NCBI GenBank assembly: GCA_937890835.1
Contig: CALADF010000031.1
Coordinates: forward strand, 1-64,000
Source: an uncultured bacterium
Lineage (GTDB): Bacteria; Actinomycetota; Coriobacteriia; Coriobacteriales; Eggerthellaceae
DNA length: 64,000 bases
Direction: 5' to 3'
Both the position numbers and the translations under genes were made by a program. The notes below the pieces were generated by a model. It was not told the origin of the DNA. It worked only from the letters and a program-made list of their open reading frames with translations, and ran no database searches. Within the stretch, counting starts at the first letter, position 1. Each line of letters begins with the position of its first letter. This document shows positions 42,106 through 50,463 of this stretch, in pieces.

Positions 42106-43410
42106 ATGTCTGTCTCGCCGCGCAATGACTATCGTTTTGAAACGCTTCAGCTCCACGTAGGGCAAGAGCAGCCCGACCCTGCCACCGGCTCGCGAGCGGT
42201 CCCTATCTACCAAACCACTTCGTACGTTTTCGACGATTGCGAGCATGCTGCCGCTCGTTTCAATTTGTCGGACGCTGGGAACATCTACGGCCGTCTTACC
42301 AACTCCACGCAGGACGCGTTCGAGAGGCGCATCGCCGCGCTTGAAGGGGGATGCGCCGCGCTGGCCGTGTCTTCGGGGGCGGCGGCCATCGCCTACACCA
42401 TCTAGGCGCTTGCCCAGGCGGGAGGGCATATCGTAGCGCAGAAAACCGTTTACGGCGGCACGTACAATCTGCTCGCGCATACGCTTGCCGACTTCGGTAT
42501 CGAAACCACCTTCGTCGACGCGCACGACCTCGAAGCGGTCGAGTCGGCCATTCGCGACAACACCAAGGCCGTTTACCTTGAAACGTTCGGGAATCCTAAT
42601 TCCGACATTCCCCGCATTGACGAGATAGCGAAGATCGCGCACTGTCACGGCGTCGCCCTTGTCGTGGACAACACCTTCGCCACACCTTATCTGCTGCGTC
42701 CCATTGAGCACGGGGCTGACATCGTCGTTCACTCCGCCACGAAATTCATCGGCGGCCACGGCACGACGCTCGGCGGCGTCATCGTGGACGGCGGCACGTT
42801 CGACTGGAGCCAGCGCGGGGCGTACCCCGCCATATCCGAGCCCAATCCGAGCTACCATGGCATCTCGTTCACGGAAGCTGCGGGCAAGGCCGCCTTCGTC
42901 ACCTACGTCCGCGCCATTCTCCTGCGAGACACCGGTGCTTGCATCAGCCCTTTCAACGCCTTCCTTCTTCTGCAGGGTACGGAAACGCTCAGCCTTCGCG
43001 TGCAACGTCATGTTGAAAACGCGGAAGCCGTGGTGGCGTATCTGGTGCAAAGGCCTGAGGTGAAGCGCGTCAACCACCCGAGCCTCCCCGATCACCCCGA
43101 TCACGAGACGTATCGCAGTCTCTTCCCCCGCGGAGGCGCGTCGATCTTCACGTTTGAGATTCGCGGAGGCAAGGAGGACGCCTGGAGGTTCATCGATAAT
43201 CTGCAGCTTTTCAGCCTGCTCGCCAAAGTCGCCGACGTGAAGAGCCTCGCGATTCATCCTGCAAGCACCACGCATTCCCAGCTTTCCGAAGAGGAGCTGC
43301 GCGAGGCTGCTATCACGCCTTCGACCATCCGTCTTTCCATCGGGACAGAGCACATCGACGACATCATCGCCGATCTTGACCGGGCGTTTGAATCCTTGAA
43401 GAGCAACTAG
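42106..43410 (+). pseudogene. O-acetylhomoserine sulfhydrylase (MetY-like), interrupted by an in-frame TAG
   Basis: Read through the stop, the frame gives 434 residues, the usual length for PLP-dependent O-acetylhomoserine (thiol)lyase, which makes homocysteine or methionine from sulfide or methanethiol. N-terminal FETLQLHVGQEQPDPATGSR, IYQTTSYVFDD and RLTNSTQDAFERR, PLP-Lys motif VVHSATKFIGGHGTT and the C-terminal SIGTEHIDDIIADLDRAFESL are all intact. Codon 100 (42403-42405) is TAG, where relatives read YTIQALAQAG; CAG to TAG is a one-base change. Everything else is clean, so either a very recent mutation or a base error. Confidence 0.85.
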
Positions 43411-43483
43411 GGCTGCGCTCGCCGCATGCAAGGCGACTCGTCGTCCTTACGGGTTGCAATGATGCGCGGAAGGGGGTGGCGAA

Positions 43484-43645
43484 ATGTCGACAGAAGCTCA
43501 GAAGAGGGCCGTCGCGAAGTACCAGAGGGAGAAGATGAGGCAGATCAACATTAAGTTCTCCCCGAATGAGCACGATCTCCACGAATATCAGCGATTGCCT
43601 GACGATAGACGGTGTCACCGTTCTCGCTTTCGACGAAGACCCCCC
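43484..43645 (+). pseudogene. Truncated small mobile-element protein, RHH-like
   Basis: The first ~33 codons, MSTEAQKRAVAKYQREKMRQ followed by INIKFSPNEHDL, resemble small proteins common on phages and integrative elements. After HEY the frame turns to Arg-rich sequence. A second frame in the same stretch reads LTIDGVTVLAFDEDPP and stops at 43649, so two gene fragments seem fused by a deletion. Confidence 0.45.
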
Positions 43646-43993
43646 ATGAAACGGCACGTCGTGGTCGTCGATGGAGAACGTTGTGTTCCAAGGATGATCA
43701 CGGATGCTGGAAGCAGCGTTGTCGGCGCAGGGGGAAAACGCGACCTCGTCGGAAAAACGTATACATTGACTATCAGCGGGGTTACCTATAACGTGCCGCC
43801 AAATGCATTGACGTTTATCGAATCGCCCAAAGAGGAGGGTCGGTCTAAGATCCACGAGATTGCTGAGGAGCCCGTCGACCGCCTTCCTGGCACGCTTGAC
43901 GGCGAAGGCTGCTTCAGCAAGAGGGATAGAGTTAACGATATCGTCAAGCAACTGGGCGTCGATATCGTAGCGGCTATAAATGCCCGCAATTGA
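43646..43993 (+). CDS. Hypothetical protein near mobile-element fragments
   Basis: 115 residues from ATG 43646, which overlaps the TGA of the preceding fragment as ATGA. Contains KTYTLTISGVTYNVPPNALTF, a beta-rich stretch like the LTIDGVTVLAF tail before it, and a charged helical C-terminus. No family recognised. The frame is continuous with the upstream remnant, so the true start is uncertain. Confidence 0.4.
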   Translation: MKRHVVVVDGERCVPRMITDAGSSVVGAGGKRDLVGKTYTLTISGVTYNVPPNALTFIESPKEEGRSKIHEIAEEPVDRLPGTLDGEGCFSKRDRVNDIVKQLGVDIVAAINARN

Positions 43994-44047
43994 GCTTTGA
44001 GCGGTTCGGGCTTGCGCTCAGGTCATGAGAATCTTTGGTAACGAACT

Positions 44048-44068
44048 AACCGCCTCCGGGCGGTTTTT
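44048..44068 (+). terminator. Terminator after the hypothetical gene
   Basis: ACCGCC-TCC-GGGCGGT followed by T5. Confidence 0.7.
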
Positions 44069-44125
44069 CCATTTCAAGGGGCGGATGCGTAAGAAAGCGC
44101 CGCTGTCATACCGTTTCAAGTAGCC

Positions 44126-44147
44126 AAGCCCCGCGAGGGGCTTTTTT
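44126..44147 (+). terminator. Second terminator, before the methylase fragment
   Basis: AAGCCCC-GCGA-GGGGCTT followed by T6. With the previous one, marks the compact style of a mobile element. Confidence 0.75.
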
Positions 44148-44166
44148 CATGTCTGGAAGGAGATAG

Positions 44167-44241
44167 ATGGCGACAATATCACAGAGCGAGATCAAATTCG
44201 AGGATTACGACGGTTTCGTCGAGGTTGAACGCCGGTCGTAA
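44167..44241 (+). pseudogene. 5' stub of a phage-type DNA methylase gene cut by the CRISPR repeat
   Basis: ATG 44167, with GGAAGGAG upstream, encodes MATISQSEIKFEDYDGFVE, the N-terminus style of phage adenine-specific DNA methyltransferases. After exactly 19 codons (44223) the frame enters the 36-nt repeat and stops five codons later at 44239-44241. The rest of the methylase gene is absent. Confidence 0.5.
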
Positions 44242-44525
44242 ACCGGTCCGGGGTTCAACCCGACATCATCAATAAAATCGGTAAATACCCCATCGGGACT
44301 CATTGCATATTCGGCTATCTCCGCACCCAAAGCATCGAGGACGGCGGCGTAATTCATTGGAGCACCCGTCGTCTTTATCACAGCGCAGGGCGAGATGCCG
44401 CCGAAACTCATGTCGTCGTAGCGGCTGAACACGAACGCGTTATCGTACTCGACGCAATGGTCGAACCAAGTTTTATCGGACATCCGAGAGAGGGCAATTT
44501 CACGAGCTTGTGCCAAATCGACCAT
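44205..44525 (-). CDS. Small hypothetical protein between the two CRISPR repeats
   Basis: About 106 residues from ATG 44525 (AGGAGG four bases upstream). Acidic, soluble: MVDLAQAREIALSRMSDKTW at the start, then FVFSRYDDMSFGGISPCAVI. Reminiscent of small immunity-type proteins but not assigned. The last ~19 codons are supplied by repeat copy 1 and flanking DNA read backwards, so the native C-terminus was probably lost or altered at the junction. Confidence 0.5.
   Translation of the reverse strand: MVDLAQAREIALSRMSDKTWFDHCVEYDNAFVFSRYDDMSFGGISPCAVIKTTGAPMNYAAVLDALGAEIAEYAMSPDGVFTDFIDDVGLNPGPVYDRRSTSTKPS
44224..44259. CRISPR. CRISPR-like 36-nt repeat, copy 1
   Basis: Identical over all 36 bases to the copy at 44600-44635. 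It starts GTTGAACGCCGGT, ends GGGGTTCAAC, and has terminal dyads (GTTGAAC/GTTCAAC) with inner CCGGT/ACCGG, a length and form usual for CRISPR repeats. Its unit is not continued by regular spacers. It lies ~440 bases upstream of cas1. Confidence 0.7.
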
Positions 44526-44599
44526 CATGCCTCCTAATATTTCCTATGCGTCACTGAGTTCTTAGCGCGCTCGGACACGCGCAGGTTATCGGTTCGGAC

Positions 44600-44635
44600 G
44601 TTGAACGCCGGTCGTAAACCGGTCCGGGGTTCAAC
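44600..44635. CRISPR. CRISPR-like 36-nt repeat, copy 2
   Basis: Perfect copy of 44224-44259, separated from it by 340 bases rather than one ~30-base spacer. It lies 65 bases upstream of cas1. No third copy is seen around cas1-cas2. Confidence 0.7.
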
Positions 44636-44651
44636 CTATGCGTTTTACGTG

Positions 44652-44668
44652 GGAATATAGTATATTCC
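44652..44668. promoter_or_regulatory. Perfect palindrome upstream of cas1
   Basis: GGAATATAGTATATTCC, 17 bases, symmetric about G44660. It lies 33 bases before the cas1 start in the AT-richest stretch there; likely an operator overlapping the promoter. Confidence 0.55.
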
Positions 44669-44700
44669 TCCTTGGTTCGACCGTCGAATGAGGAGGGCTT

Positions 44701-45606
44701 ATGGCGTTTCGCATTGTATCGATCGAGCACTCGTCTGAGCTTCATGTGGCTAATGGTCAGTTGCGTGTTGTTCGCGAGGATGCGGAGTGCACTATCCCGC
44801 TTTCGGATATCATCATGGTCGTTTGCATGGGCGCGAACATTCGCATCTCTACCATGGCGCTTGGACTTCTTGCGGAAAGCTCTATTATGGTTTTGATACT
44901 TGGTCGCAACCATATGCCGCAGTCCATGGTCGTCCCCATGGTCTCGAACGCCCGTCAAGCCAAAGTGACCGCTGCACAAGTGGCCACGACGCGTAGGCTT
45001 CGCGATGAAATATGGCAGCGCATCGTCAGGCAGAAAATCTTGAACCAGGCCCGTGCTCTGGCTATTGCCGGCCTCGACGGAGCGGAGGCCGTTTCCGTCT
45101 ACGCGCGCTGCGTTTTGCCGGGCGATAAGGGCAATGCTGAAGGTGCTGCTGCACGCGAGTACTTCCAGTTCCTGCACCCCGGCCTCAACCGTCGATGCGA
45201 CGATCCTTTCAACAGCGCCTTGAATTACGGTTATGCGATCGTTCGCGCGTTGGTGGCGCGTGCGCTGGTGATCACGGGTTTCATTCCCGCCATCGGGATT
45301 CACCATCGCAGCCAGCTGAACGCGTTTAATTTGGCGGACGATCTGATAGAGCCTTTTCGGCCCGTCGTCGATCTGGTGGCACGTCAGCATGCCGATGGCA
45401 GTTTGAAGCTCTCGGCGGTGCAGCGAAGCGAGATACGAAAAGTCGCCTTCTCGGGGGTTTCGCTCGGCGGGCGTATCGTGAGTCTCGCCGATGCGGTGGA
45501 AGCCTCGGCTGTTTCGCTCAAGCACGCCGTCGAGGAGGGGTCGGCGAAATTGCTGCTTTTGCCGATGGTGATACCGCCTTCCAGCGTGAGTCCCGTGAAG
45601 GAGTGA
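44701..45606 (+). CDS. cas1: CRISPR integrase Cas1, type II-like
   Basis: 301 residues, the length of type II Cas1. N-terminal beta domain FRIVSIEHSSELHVANGQLRV; catalytic part with Glu in EGAAAREYFQFLHP, His in GIHHRSQLNAFNLADDL and following acidic residues of the active site. Inserts new spacers with Cas2. GAGGAGGGCTT precedes ATG 44701. cas2 follows after four bases. No cas9, csn2 or cas4 is found in the window, so interference is missing or encoded elsewhere. Confidence 0.93.
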   Translation: MAFRIVSIEHSSELHVANGQLRVVREDAECTIPLSDIIMVVCMGANIRISTMALGLLAESSIMVLILGRNHMPQSMVVPMVSNARQAKVTAAQVATTRRLRDEIWQRIVRQKILNQARALAIAGLDGAEAVSVYARCVLPGDKGNAEGAAAREYFQFLHPGLNRRCDDPFNSALNYGYAIVRALVARALVITGFIPAIGIHHRSQLNAFNLADDLIEPFRPVVDLVARQHADGSLKLSAVQRSEIRKVAFSGVSLGGRIVSLADAVEASAVSLKHAVEEGSAKLLLLPMVIPPSSVSPVKE

Positions 45607-45610
45607 TCGC

Positions 45611-45916
45611 ATGCGGGTCATCGTGATGCTTAAGCCCACGAACAAGCGGGGGACGAAAACCGCGTACACGAAGTTCAGGGAGTATCTGAGGAAAGACGGG
45701 TACGTGCTGATGCAGCCCGAGGTGTACATGAGGGCGGTCACCAGTCGTCGCGCGGTCGCTAGCCATCTGTCCGCGCTGAGCGCGAAATGCCCCAAAACCG
45801 GAACGGTGCGCGTTCTCACGCTGACCGAAAAGCAGTACGGCCGCATAGTCGTGTTCTCGGATACGGAGGACTTCCAGGATAGCGTGGTGGGTGCGTGGGA
45901 GCTTGTCGATTTGTAG
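45611..45916 (+). CDS. cas2: CRISPR-associated protein Cas2, type II-like
   Basis: 101 residues. YTKFREYLRKDGYVLMQPEVYMRAV matches the type II Cas2 core and RIVVFSDTEDFQ the last strand. The first strand reads VIVMLKPTNK where most Cas2 proteins have FDLP, so the conserved metal-binding Asp is replaced (Lys). Cas2 serves as scaffold for Cas1 during integration, for which that Asp is not required. It starts four bases after cas1. Confidence 0.9.
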   Translation: MRVIVMLKPTNKRGTKTAYTKFREYLRKDGYVLMQPEVYMRAVTSRRAVASHLSALSAKCPKTGTVRVLTLTEKQYGRIVVFSDTEDFQDSVVGAWELVDL

Positions 45917-46040
45917 GCCACGGCGCTCCGACGGTCGGCTGATCTCTCCGTGGGTCCTGATTCCCGCGAAGATGCCCTCGCCGCTTGGCGCCGCCGTGCT
46001 CGCGCCGGGTGTGGGGGCGAACTGTCTCGTTGAAGAAAGA

Positions 46041-46062
46041 GCCCTGGCGCGGAGACCAGGGC
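46041..46062 (-). terminator. Terminator of the PadR gene
   Basis: On the minus strand GCCCTGG-TCTCCGCG-CCAGGGC followed by TCTTTCTTC. Located beyond the PadR stop. Confidence 0.6.
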
Positions 46063-46160
46063 ACGGTGGGCGAGGCTTGCAGGCGCCGTATGATGAGCGT
46101 GCGGAGTTTGAGGGCTGCACGACGTGCGGGCTGCGCCTTCAAGGGCGCTTTACGCTACGC

Positions 46161-46604
46161 CTACTCCTCCGCGCCGTGCGAGCACACAGGCGCGTCGGGC
46201 AGATCGATGCCCAGCGCGCATGCGGCTTGGGCACGCAGCTCCTCGAGCGTCAGCTCATAGCAGGCGAGCGCGTCGATCCAACGGCGCAGGCAGCGGTAGC
46301 CTTTGTCGGTAAGAGAGAACAAGCGCTTCGCAGATCCCTCGGACGGGGTGTCCCACTCGGAAGTGACCAGCCCCGACTCCTCCATGCGCTTCAGCGCGCG
46401 GTAGATGCCCGTGGCATCGGGCTTCTTGCCGCCGAACATGGGGGAATGGGCCGCTTGCTGAACGATGATATAGCCGTGCATGGGCTCTTGGCTTTGCGCC
46501 AGCAGCGTCAGGATGGTCGGCTGCGACAAACGGTTGAGCGACTTTCCGAGTTCGGCGCACTCTTTAAGGTCTTCGTCGGACTTCGGATGACAGCTGCTCC
46601 ACAT
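46161..46604 (-). CDS. PadR-family transcriptional regulator
   Basis: 147 residues. Winged helix: LNRLSQPTILTLLAQSQEPMHGYII, GIYRALKRMEESGLVTSEW, RLFSLTDKGYRCLRRWIDAL, then a C-terminal dimerisation helix. An N-terminal extension with Cys precedes it (MWSSCHPKSDEDLKECAEL). ATG 46604 has AAAGAGGA upstream. No target operon is adjacent; a palindrome ~80 bases upstream suggests autoregulation. Confidence 0.88.
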   Translation of the reverse strand: MWSSCHPKSDEDLKECAELGKSLNRLSQPTILTLLAQSQEPMHGYIIVQQAAHSPMFGGKKPDATGIYRALKRMEESGLVTSEWDTPSEGSAKRLFSLTDKGYRCLRRWIDALACYELTLEELRAQAACALGIDLPDAPVCSHGAEE

Positions 46605-46684
46605 GGGCAATCCTCTTTCTCTAGGGGGATTAGTCGTAATCTCGTTGAATAATCGCAACAATAATATCATCGCTTGCGCAGTAT

Positions 46685-46697
46685 TTGCAGACTGCAA
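46685..46697. promoter_or_regulatory. Candidate PadR operator
   Basis: TTGCAG-A-CTGCAA, a perfect 13-base palindrome upstream of the PadR gene. The rest of 46605-47048 shows no gene or RNA structure; I checked for a glmS ribozyme and saw none. Confidence 0.5.
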
Positions 46698-47048
46698 GTA
46701 ATTCTTGCTGGAAGTGGTGCGAATGGATGATTGGGTGGGGCCTGACATGGTGCCGTCGGTGGAGGGGGCCGCAGCGTCGACGGGGGAGGGGCGGCGTGGC
46801 TCGCGCCGACGCTTTCGCCCGCAGGTTGCCGCCTGTTGGATGCGCGCCCCCGCCCGCGCCTCGCGTTTGCCGGTCCTGTGTGCGAAACAATCCCGAAATC
46901 GAGCGCCCGTAAAGTGGAGGTTCAAGCGCCGTGGGCGTCTTTGACCATTTGCAAGCACCTGGCTGAACGAGCGCGTCATCTGTCACGAGACGCCCGTTGC
47001 CGCACGAGGGGCGACGGTGCGCGAATCCAAACGATGGGAGAGTAGCGA

Positions 47049-48902
47049 ATGTGCGGAATCGTTGGTTACACGGGTGAGGAAGCCGCCCAGGGCATCTTGA
47101 TCGTCGGGCTCGAGCGTCTCGAGTATCGCGGGTACGACTCTGCGGGCGTGGCGATTTTCGACGGAGACGAGCTTCAGGTGGTGTGCAGAAAAGGGAAAGT
47201 GTCTCAGCTTGCGCACACGCTCGGTCATTTCGATTTCGCGGGAACATGCGGCATCGGACATACGCGCTGGGCGACGCACGGCAGGCCGAGCGAGGCTAAC
47301 GCCCACCCGCACACCAGCTGCGACGGGCGCATCGCGGTCGTGCACAACGGCATCATCGAAAACTTCGCCGAACTGCGAGAAGAGCTCGCCGCGCGCGGGC
47401 ACCGCTTCAAAAGCGAAACCGACAGCGAGGTTTTGGCACATCTCATAGAGGAGGCGATCTTTCAGGTTGAAGGCGCGGCGGGAGAGTCGTGCGATTTGGT
47501 GCGCGCCGTGCGTGAGGCGACGTCGCGAGTGGTGGGGTCGTATGGCCTTGCGGTGGTAAGCGCGGACGAGCCCGGCGTTATCGTCGTGACGCGCAAGGGC
47601 TCTCCCATCGTCGTCGGGCGCGGGCAGCGCGGAAGCTACGTCGCCTCCGACGTCATCGCCATGATCGATGCCGCACGTGACGTGGTCGTGCTCGGCGACG
47701 GGCAGACCGCGCGCCTCGATCCTGCGGGCATCGCCTATTTCGACGAGACGGGCCGTCCGTTCACGCCTTCGCTTACGCACATCGACTGGGACGTCGATGT
47801 GGCCGAGAAAGGCGGCTATCCCGATTTCATGTTGAAGGAGATTCACGAGCAGCCCCGCGTCATTCGCGATACCCTGGCGGGGCGTCTTGTCGGCGGCGAG
47901 CTGTTCATCGACGAGTTGGACATGACGCCCGAGGAGCTCGACTTGATCGACCGCGTGTACGTCATCGCCTGCGGGACGAGCTATCACGCGGGTCTCATCG
48001 CCAAAAACCTCATCGAGGGCTGGGCGCGTATCCCCTGCGAGGTGGAGGTGGCAAGCGAATTCCGCTACCGTAACCCCATCATCACGCCCACGACGCTCGT
48101 GGTGGCGGTGTCTCAGTCGGGGGAGACGGCCGACACTTTGGCGGCTATTCGCGACGCGCGCGTGAAGGGCGCGCGCGTGTTCGGCATCACGAACGTGGTG
48201 GGAAGCCCCGTCGCGCGCGAGAGCGACGGGGTCATTTACACGAAGGCGAACAAGGAGATCGCGGTCGCGTCGACGAAGAGCTTCCTCGGGCAGGTGGTGT
48301 CGTTGACGCTTCTGGCCCTTTTACTCGCGCAGGTGAAGGGGAAGCTGAAGACGCCGCAGGTCAAGCTGCTGTTCAGCGAGCTTGCCGACACCGCCGAGCA
48401 AGTCGAGCGCATCCTGGCCGAAAGCGGATCCGCCATTGACGAGGCGGCGCTTGCGTGTAAAGACGCCGCGAGCGCGCTTTTCATCGGGCGTGGCATGGGC
48501 GCGGCGGTCAGCTACGAGGGAGCTCTCAAGCTGAAGGAGATCAGCTACCTTCACGCCGAGGCGTACGCGGCGGGCGAGATGAAGCACGGCCCCATCGCGC
48601 TTATCGACGAGGGCTTTCCCGTCATAGCCATTGCCACGAAAAGCCCCGTGTACGACAAGGTCGTCTCCAACTTGCAGGAGGCGAAGGCGCGCGGTGCGAT
48701 GGTCGTGGCCGTGGCGACCGAGGGCGATGAGGATATCCGAGCGCATGCCGATCACGTCATCTACATACCGAAGGTGCGCGACGCCTTCTCCGCCATCACG
48801 GCGAGCGTGCCGTTGCAGCTGTTCGCCCGCGCCGTCGCCCTTGCGCGCGGCTGCGATGTCGATCAGCCGCGCAACCTCGCGAAAAGCGTTACGGTAGAAT
48901 AG
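47049..48902 (+). CDS. glmS: Glutamine--fructose-6-phosphate aminotransferase (isomerizing)
   Basis: 617 residues, full length. N-terminal Ntn-type glutaminase with Cys1 after Met (MCGIVGYTG), GHTRWATHG and HNGIIEN; then two SIS sugar-isomerase domains (YVIACGTSYHAG, SQSGETADT, IGRGMGAAVSYEGALKLKE) and the C-terminal NLAKSVTVE. Makes glucosamine-6-phosphate for cell-wall precursors. Confidence 0.98.
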   Translation: MCGIVGYTGEEAAQGILIVGLERLEYRGYDSAGVAIFDGDELQVVCRKGKVSQLAHTLGHFDFAGTCGIGHTRWATHGRPSEANAHPHTSCDGRIAVVHNGIIENFAELREELAARGHRFKSETDSEVLAHLIEEAIFQVEGAAGESCDLVRAVREATSRVVGSYGLAVVSADEPGVIVVTRKGSPIVVGRGQRGSYVASDVIAMIDAARDVVVLGDGQTARLDPAGIAYFDETGRPFTPSLTHIDWDVDVAEKGGYPDFMLKEIHEQPRVIRDTLAGRLVGGELFIDELDMTPEELDLIDRVYVIACGTSYHAGLIAKNLIEGWARIPCEVEVASEFRYRNPIITPTTLVVAVSQSGETADTLAAIRDARVKGARVFGITNVVGSPVARESDGVIYTKANKEIAVASTKSFLGQVVSLTLLALLLAQVKGKLKTPQVKLLFSELADTAEQVERILAESGSAIDEAALACKDAASALFIGRGMGAAVSYEGALKLKEISYLHAEAYAAGEMKHGPIALIDEGFPVIAIATKSPVYDKVVSNLQEAKARGAMVVAVATEGDEDIRAHADHVIYIPKVRDAFSAITASVPLQLFARAVALARGCDVDQPRNLAKSVTVE

Positions 48903-49054
48903 ACGCGCTCGCGCCGGCGTCGACGTGCTCGTTTCGCGTGTCGGCATCGTTTGCGAGCGCCGGCGTGCGCGATCTCGCGCCGCTGCGTTTTTTCTCCGTG
49001 ACATGTCGCGGCCTTGAAAGGGCCGGGATACGATTTTCAACTGAAGGTGGGGAT

Positions 49055-49798
49055 ATGGCTCGTTCGAAGAAAGCCCAGGCTGCGATCGACTCCGCGCTTG
49101 AAACGCCGATGCCGACCGATCAGGTGGGCCTCGGCGTCGACATCGTTTCCATCGAGCGCATGAGGAAGATCCTGAAGCGCACCCCGTCGTTTTCGCGTCG
49201 CGTGTTCTCCGAGGCGGAGCGCGCGTACTGTGACGCGAAGGCCCAGCCCGAGGTTCATTACGCGACGCGCTTCGCCGCGAAGGAGGCGGTGGTGAAGGCG
49301 CTTGGCACCGGCTTCAGCGAAGGTATCGGCGTGCGCGATATCGAGGTGCGACGCACGTCGAAGGGACGGCCCTACGTGGTGCTCACCGGCCGCGCTCGTC
49401 AGGTGGCGCGCGATCAGGGCGTCAACGAGATCCCCGTCTCGCTTTCTTTCACGCACACCGACGCCGTCGCCTGCGCCATGGCCATCACCGCCGATTCCCT
49501 CGCCGCTGCGAAAAAGCGCGTCGACCCGATGGAGGAGCTCGCACGTCAGTTCAAGGACGCGCGGGCGATGCTCGACGACCTTCCCGCGCAGTCGACGGCG
49601 TCGCCCGCGAGCCCGTCCTCGCCGTTCGCCGATGCGGCTTCAGACGATCGCGCGGAAGGCGGAGCGTCCGCATGCGCATCGAGCGCCGCCGAAAACGGGT
49701 GCCTCGCAGGGGATGCGGCCGCCGTCGACGGCGAGCCGTGCGAGATGCAGGGCGCATCGCCTTCCGCCGTCGTGCAGACGACGTCCCCGTTGTTCTGA
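49055..49798 (+). CDS. acpS: Holo-ACP synthase with long low-complexity C-terminus
   Basis: 247 residues, about twice the usual ~120. The catalytic domain spans residues ~22-150: GLGVDIVSIERM (Mg-binding Asp), RVFSEAERAYC, RFAAKEAVVKALGTG (Glu) and SLSFTHTDAVACAMAI. It transfers phosphopantetheine from CoA to acyl carrier protein. The tail (~residues 165-247) is Ala/Ser/acid-rich with scattered Cys and looks disordered. ATG 49055 has GAAGGTGGGG upstream. Confidence 0.92.
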   Translation: MARSKKAQAAIDSALETPMPTDQVGLGVDIVSIERMRKILKRTPSFSRRVFSEAERAYCDAKAQPEVHYATRFAAKEAVVKALGTGFSEGIGVRDIEVRRTSKGRPYVVLTGRARQVARDQGVNEIPVSLSFTHTDAVACAMAITADSLAAAKKRVDPMEELARQFKDARAMLDDLPAQSTASPASPSSPFADAASDDRAEGGASACASSAAENGCLAGDAAAVDGEPCEMQGASPSAVVQTTSPLF

Positions 49799-49819
49799 TT
49801 CGCCTTGGGGTGTGAACCG

Positions 49820-50269
49820 ATGCTAGACGAGGAAACGAGGAGTTTCGCCGCCTCGGGCTTGGAGTCCGGGGCGGACGCTGCGTACGCGTTGCGTTTCGAG
49901 GGAGACAACAGCTTCCCCGACTGCGCGTGCTGCGGACATTGCTGCGATCTCAACGTCATCTGCGCTTCGGCGGAGGAGGTCGCGCGGATGCGGGCCTACA
50001 TCGCCGAGCATGACGTGGCTCCCATCGACAAGAACGCGGAAAGCTGCTGTTTGAAGGGCGAGGACGGACGTTGCATGATTTGGGAGGCGCGTCCTCAGAT
50101 CTGCAGGCTTCACAACTGTCATGTTCCGCGCAGCGAGATACTGCGTATCAATCCCTCCATCATCGTGGACGACGACATTCCGCTCATCGACCTGCATGAT
50201 GCGTTCATCTTGGGTGATTTCTCCGACCCGCGCTTTCGCCCTCCGACGGGCCATCCGCATGCGCGCTAA
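49820..50269 (+). CDS. YkgJ-type cysteine-cluster protein
   Basis: 149 residues. CACCGHCCDLN, then SCCLKGEDGRCMIWEARPQICRLHNC fit the YkgJ/UPF0153 zinc- or Fe-S-binding pattern. Cytoplasmic, function unknown. ATG 49820 is preceded by TTGGGGTG. It lies 21 bases after acpS and likely in the same transcript. Confidence 0.82.
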   Translation: MLDEETRSFAASGLESGADAAYALRFEGDNSFPDCACCGHCCDLNVICASAEEVARMRAYIAEHDVAPIDKNAESCCLKGEDGRCMIWEARPQICRLHNCHVPRSEILRINPSIIVDDDIPLIDLHDAFILGDFSDPRFRPPTGHPHAR

Positions 50270-50463
50270 GGCGTGAGTCGGACATCTTGCGGGGCGGGGC
50301 GGTGGAAGGCGGCGAATCCCTCGGGAACTCCGTTTCGCGTCTGCTCGTTGTGTGCGGCGACTACGCCGTTATTTTCGCGCGTGGTACCATGTGTTGCGAG
50401 AATTCGAAGGCTCGAAGTCCTCATCCGGGGTCTTCGGGCCTTTTCACGCGAGAAAGGTGCTTT

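Noticed and set aside
42403..42405. TAG read as pyrrolysine in the sulfhydrylase gene
   Set aside because: Family members have Gln here, the site is not catalytic, and no pyl genes or Pyl-containing methyltransferases are visible.
44260..44599. Series of regular CRISPR spacers between the two repeats
   Set aside because: No further repeat copies occur within the 340 bases; the segment reads as a gene with its own SD.
44224..44635. The two 36-nt repeats as target-site duplication or ends of an insertion sequence
   Set aside because: They are direct, far too long for a target duplication, and no transposase lies between them; neighbouring cas1-cas2 explain them better.
46700..47048. glmS ribozyme upstream of glmS
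   Set aside because: The conserved core sequences are not present.
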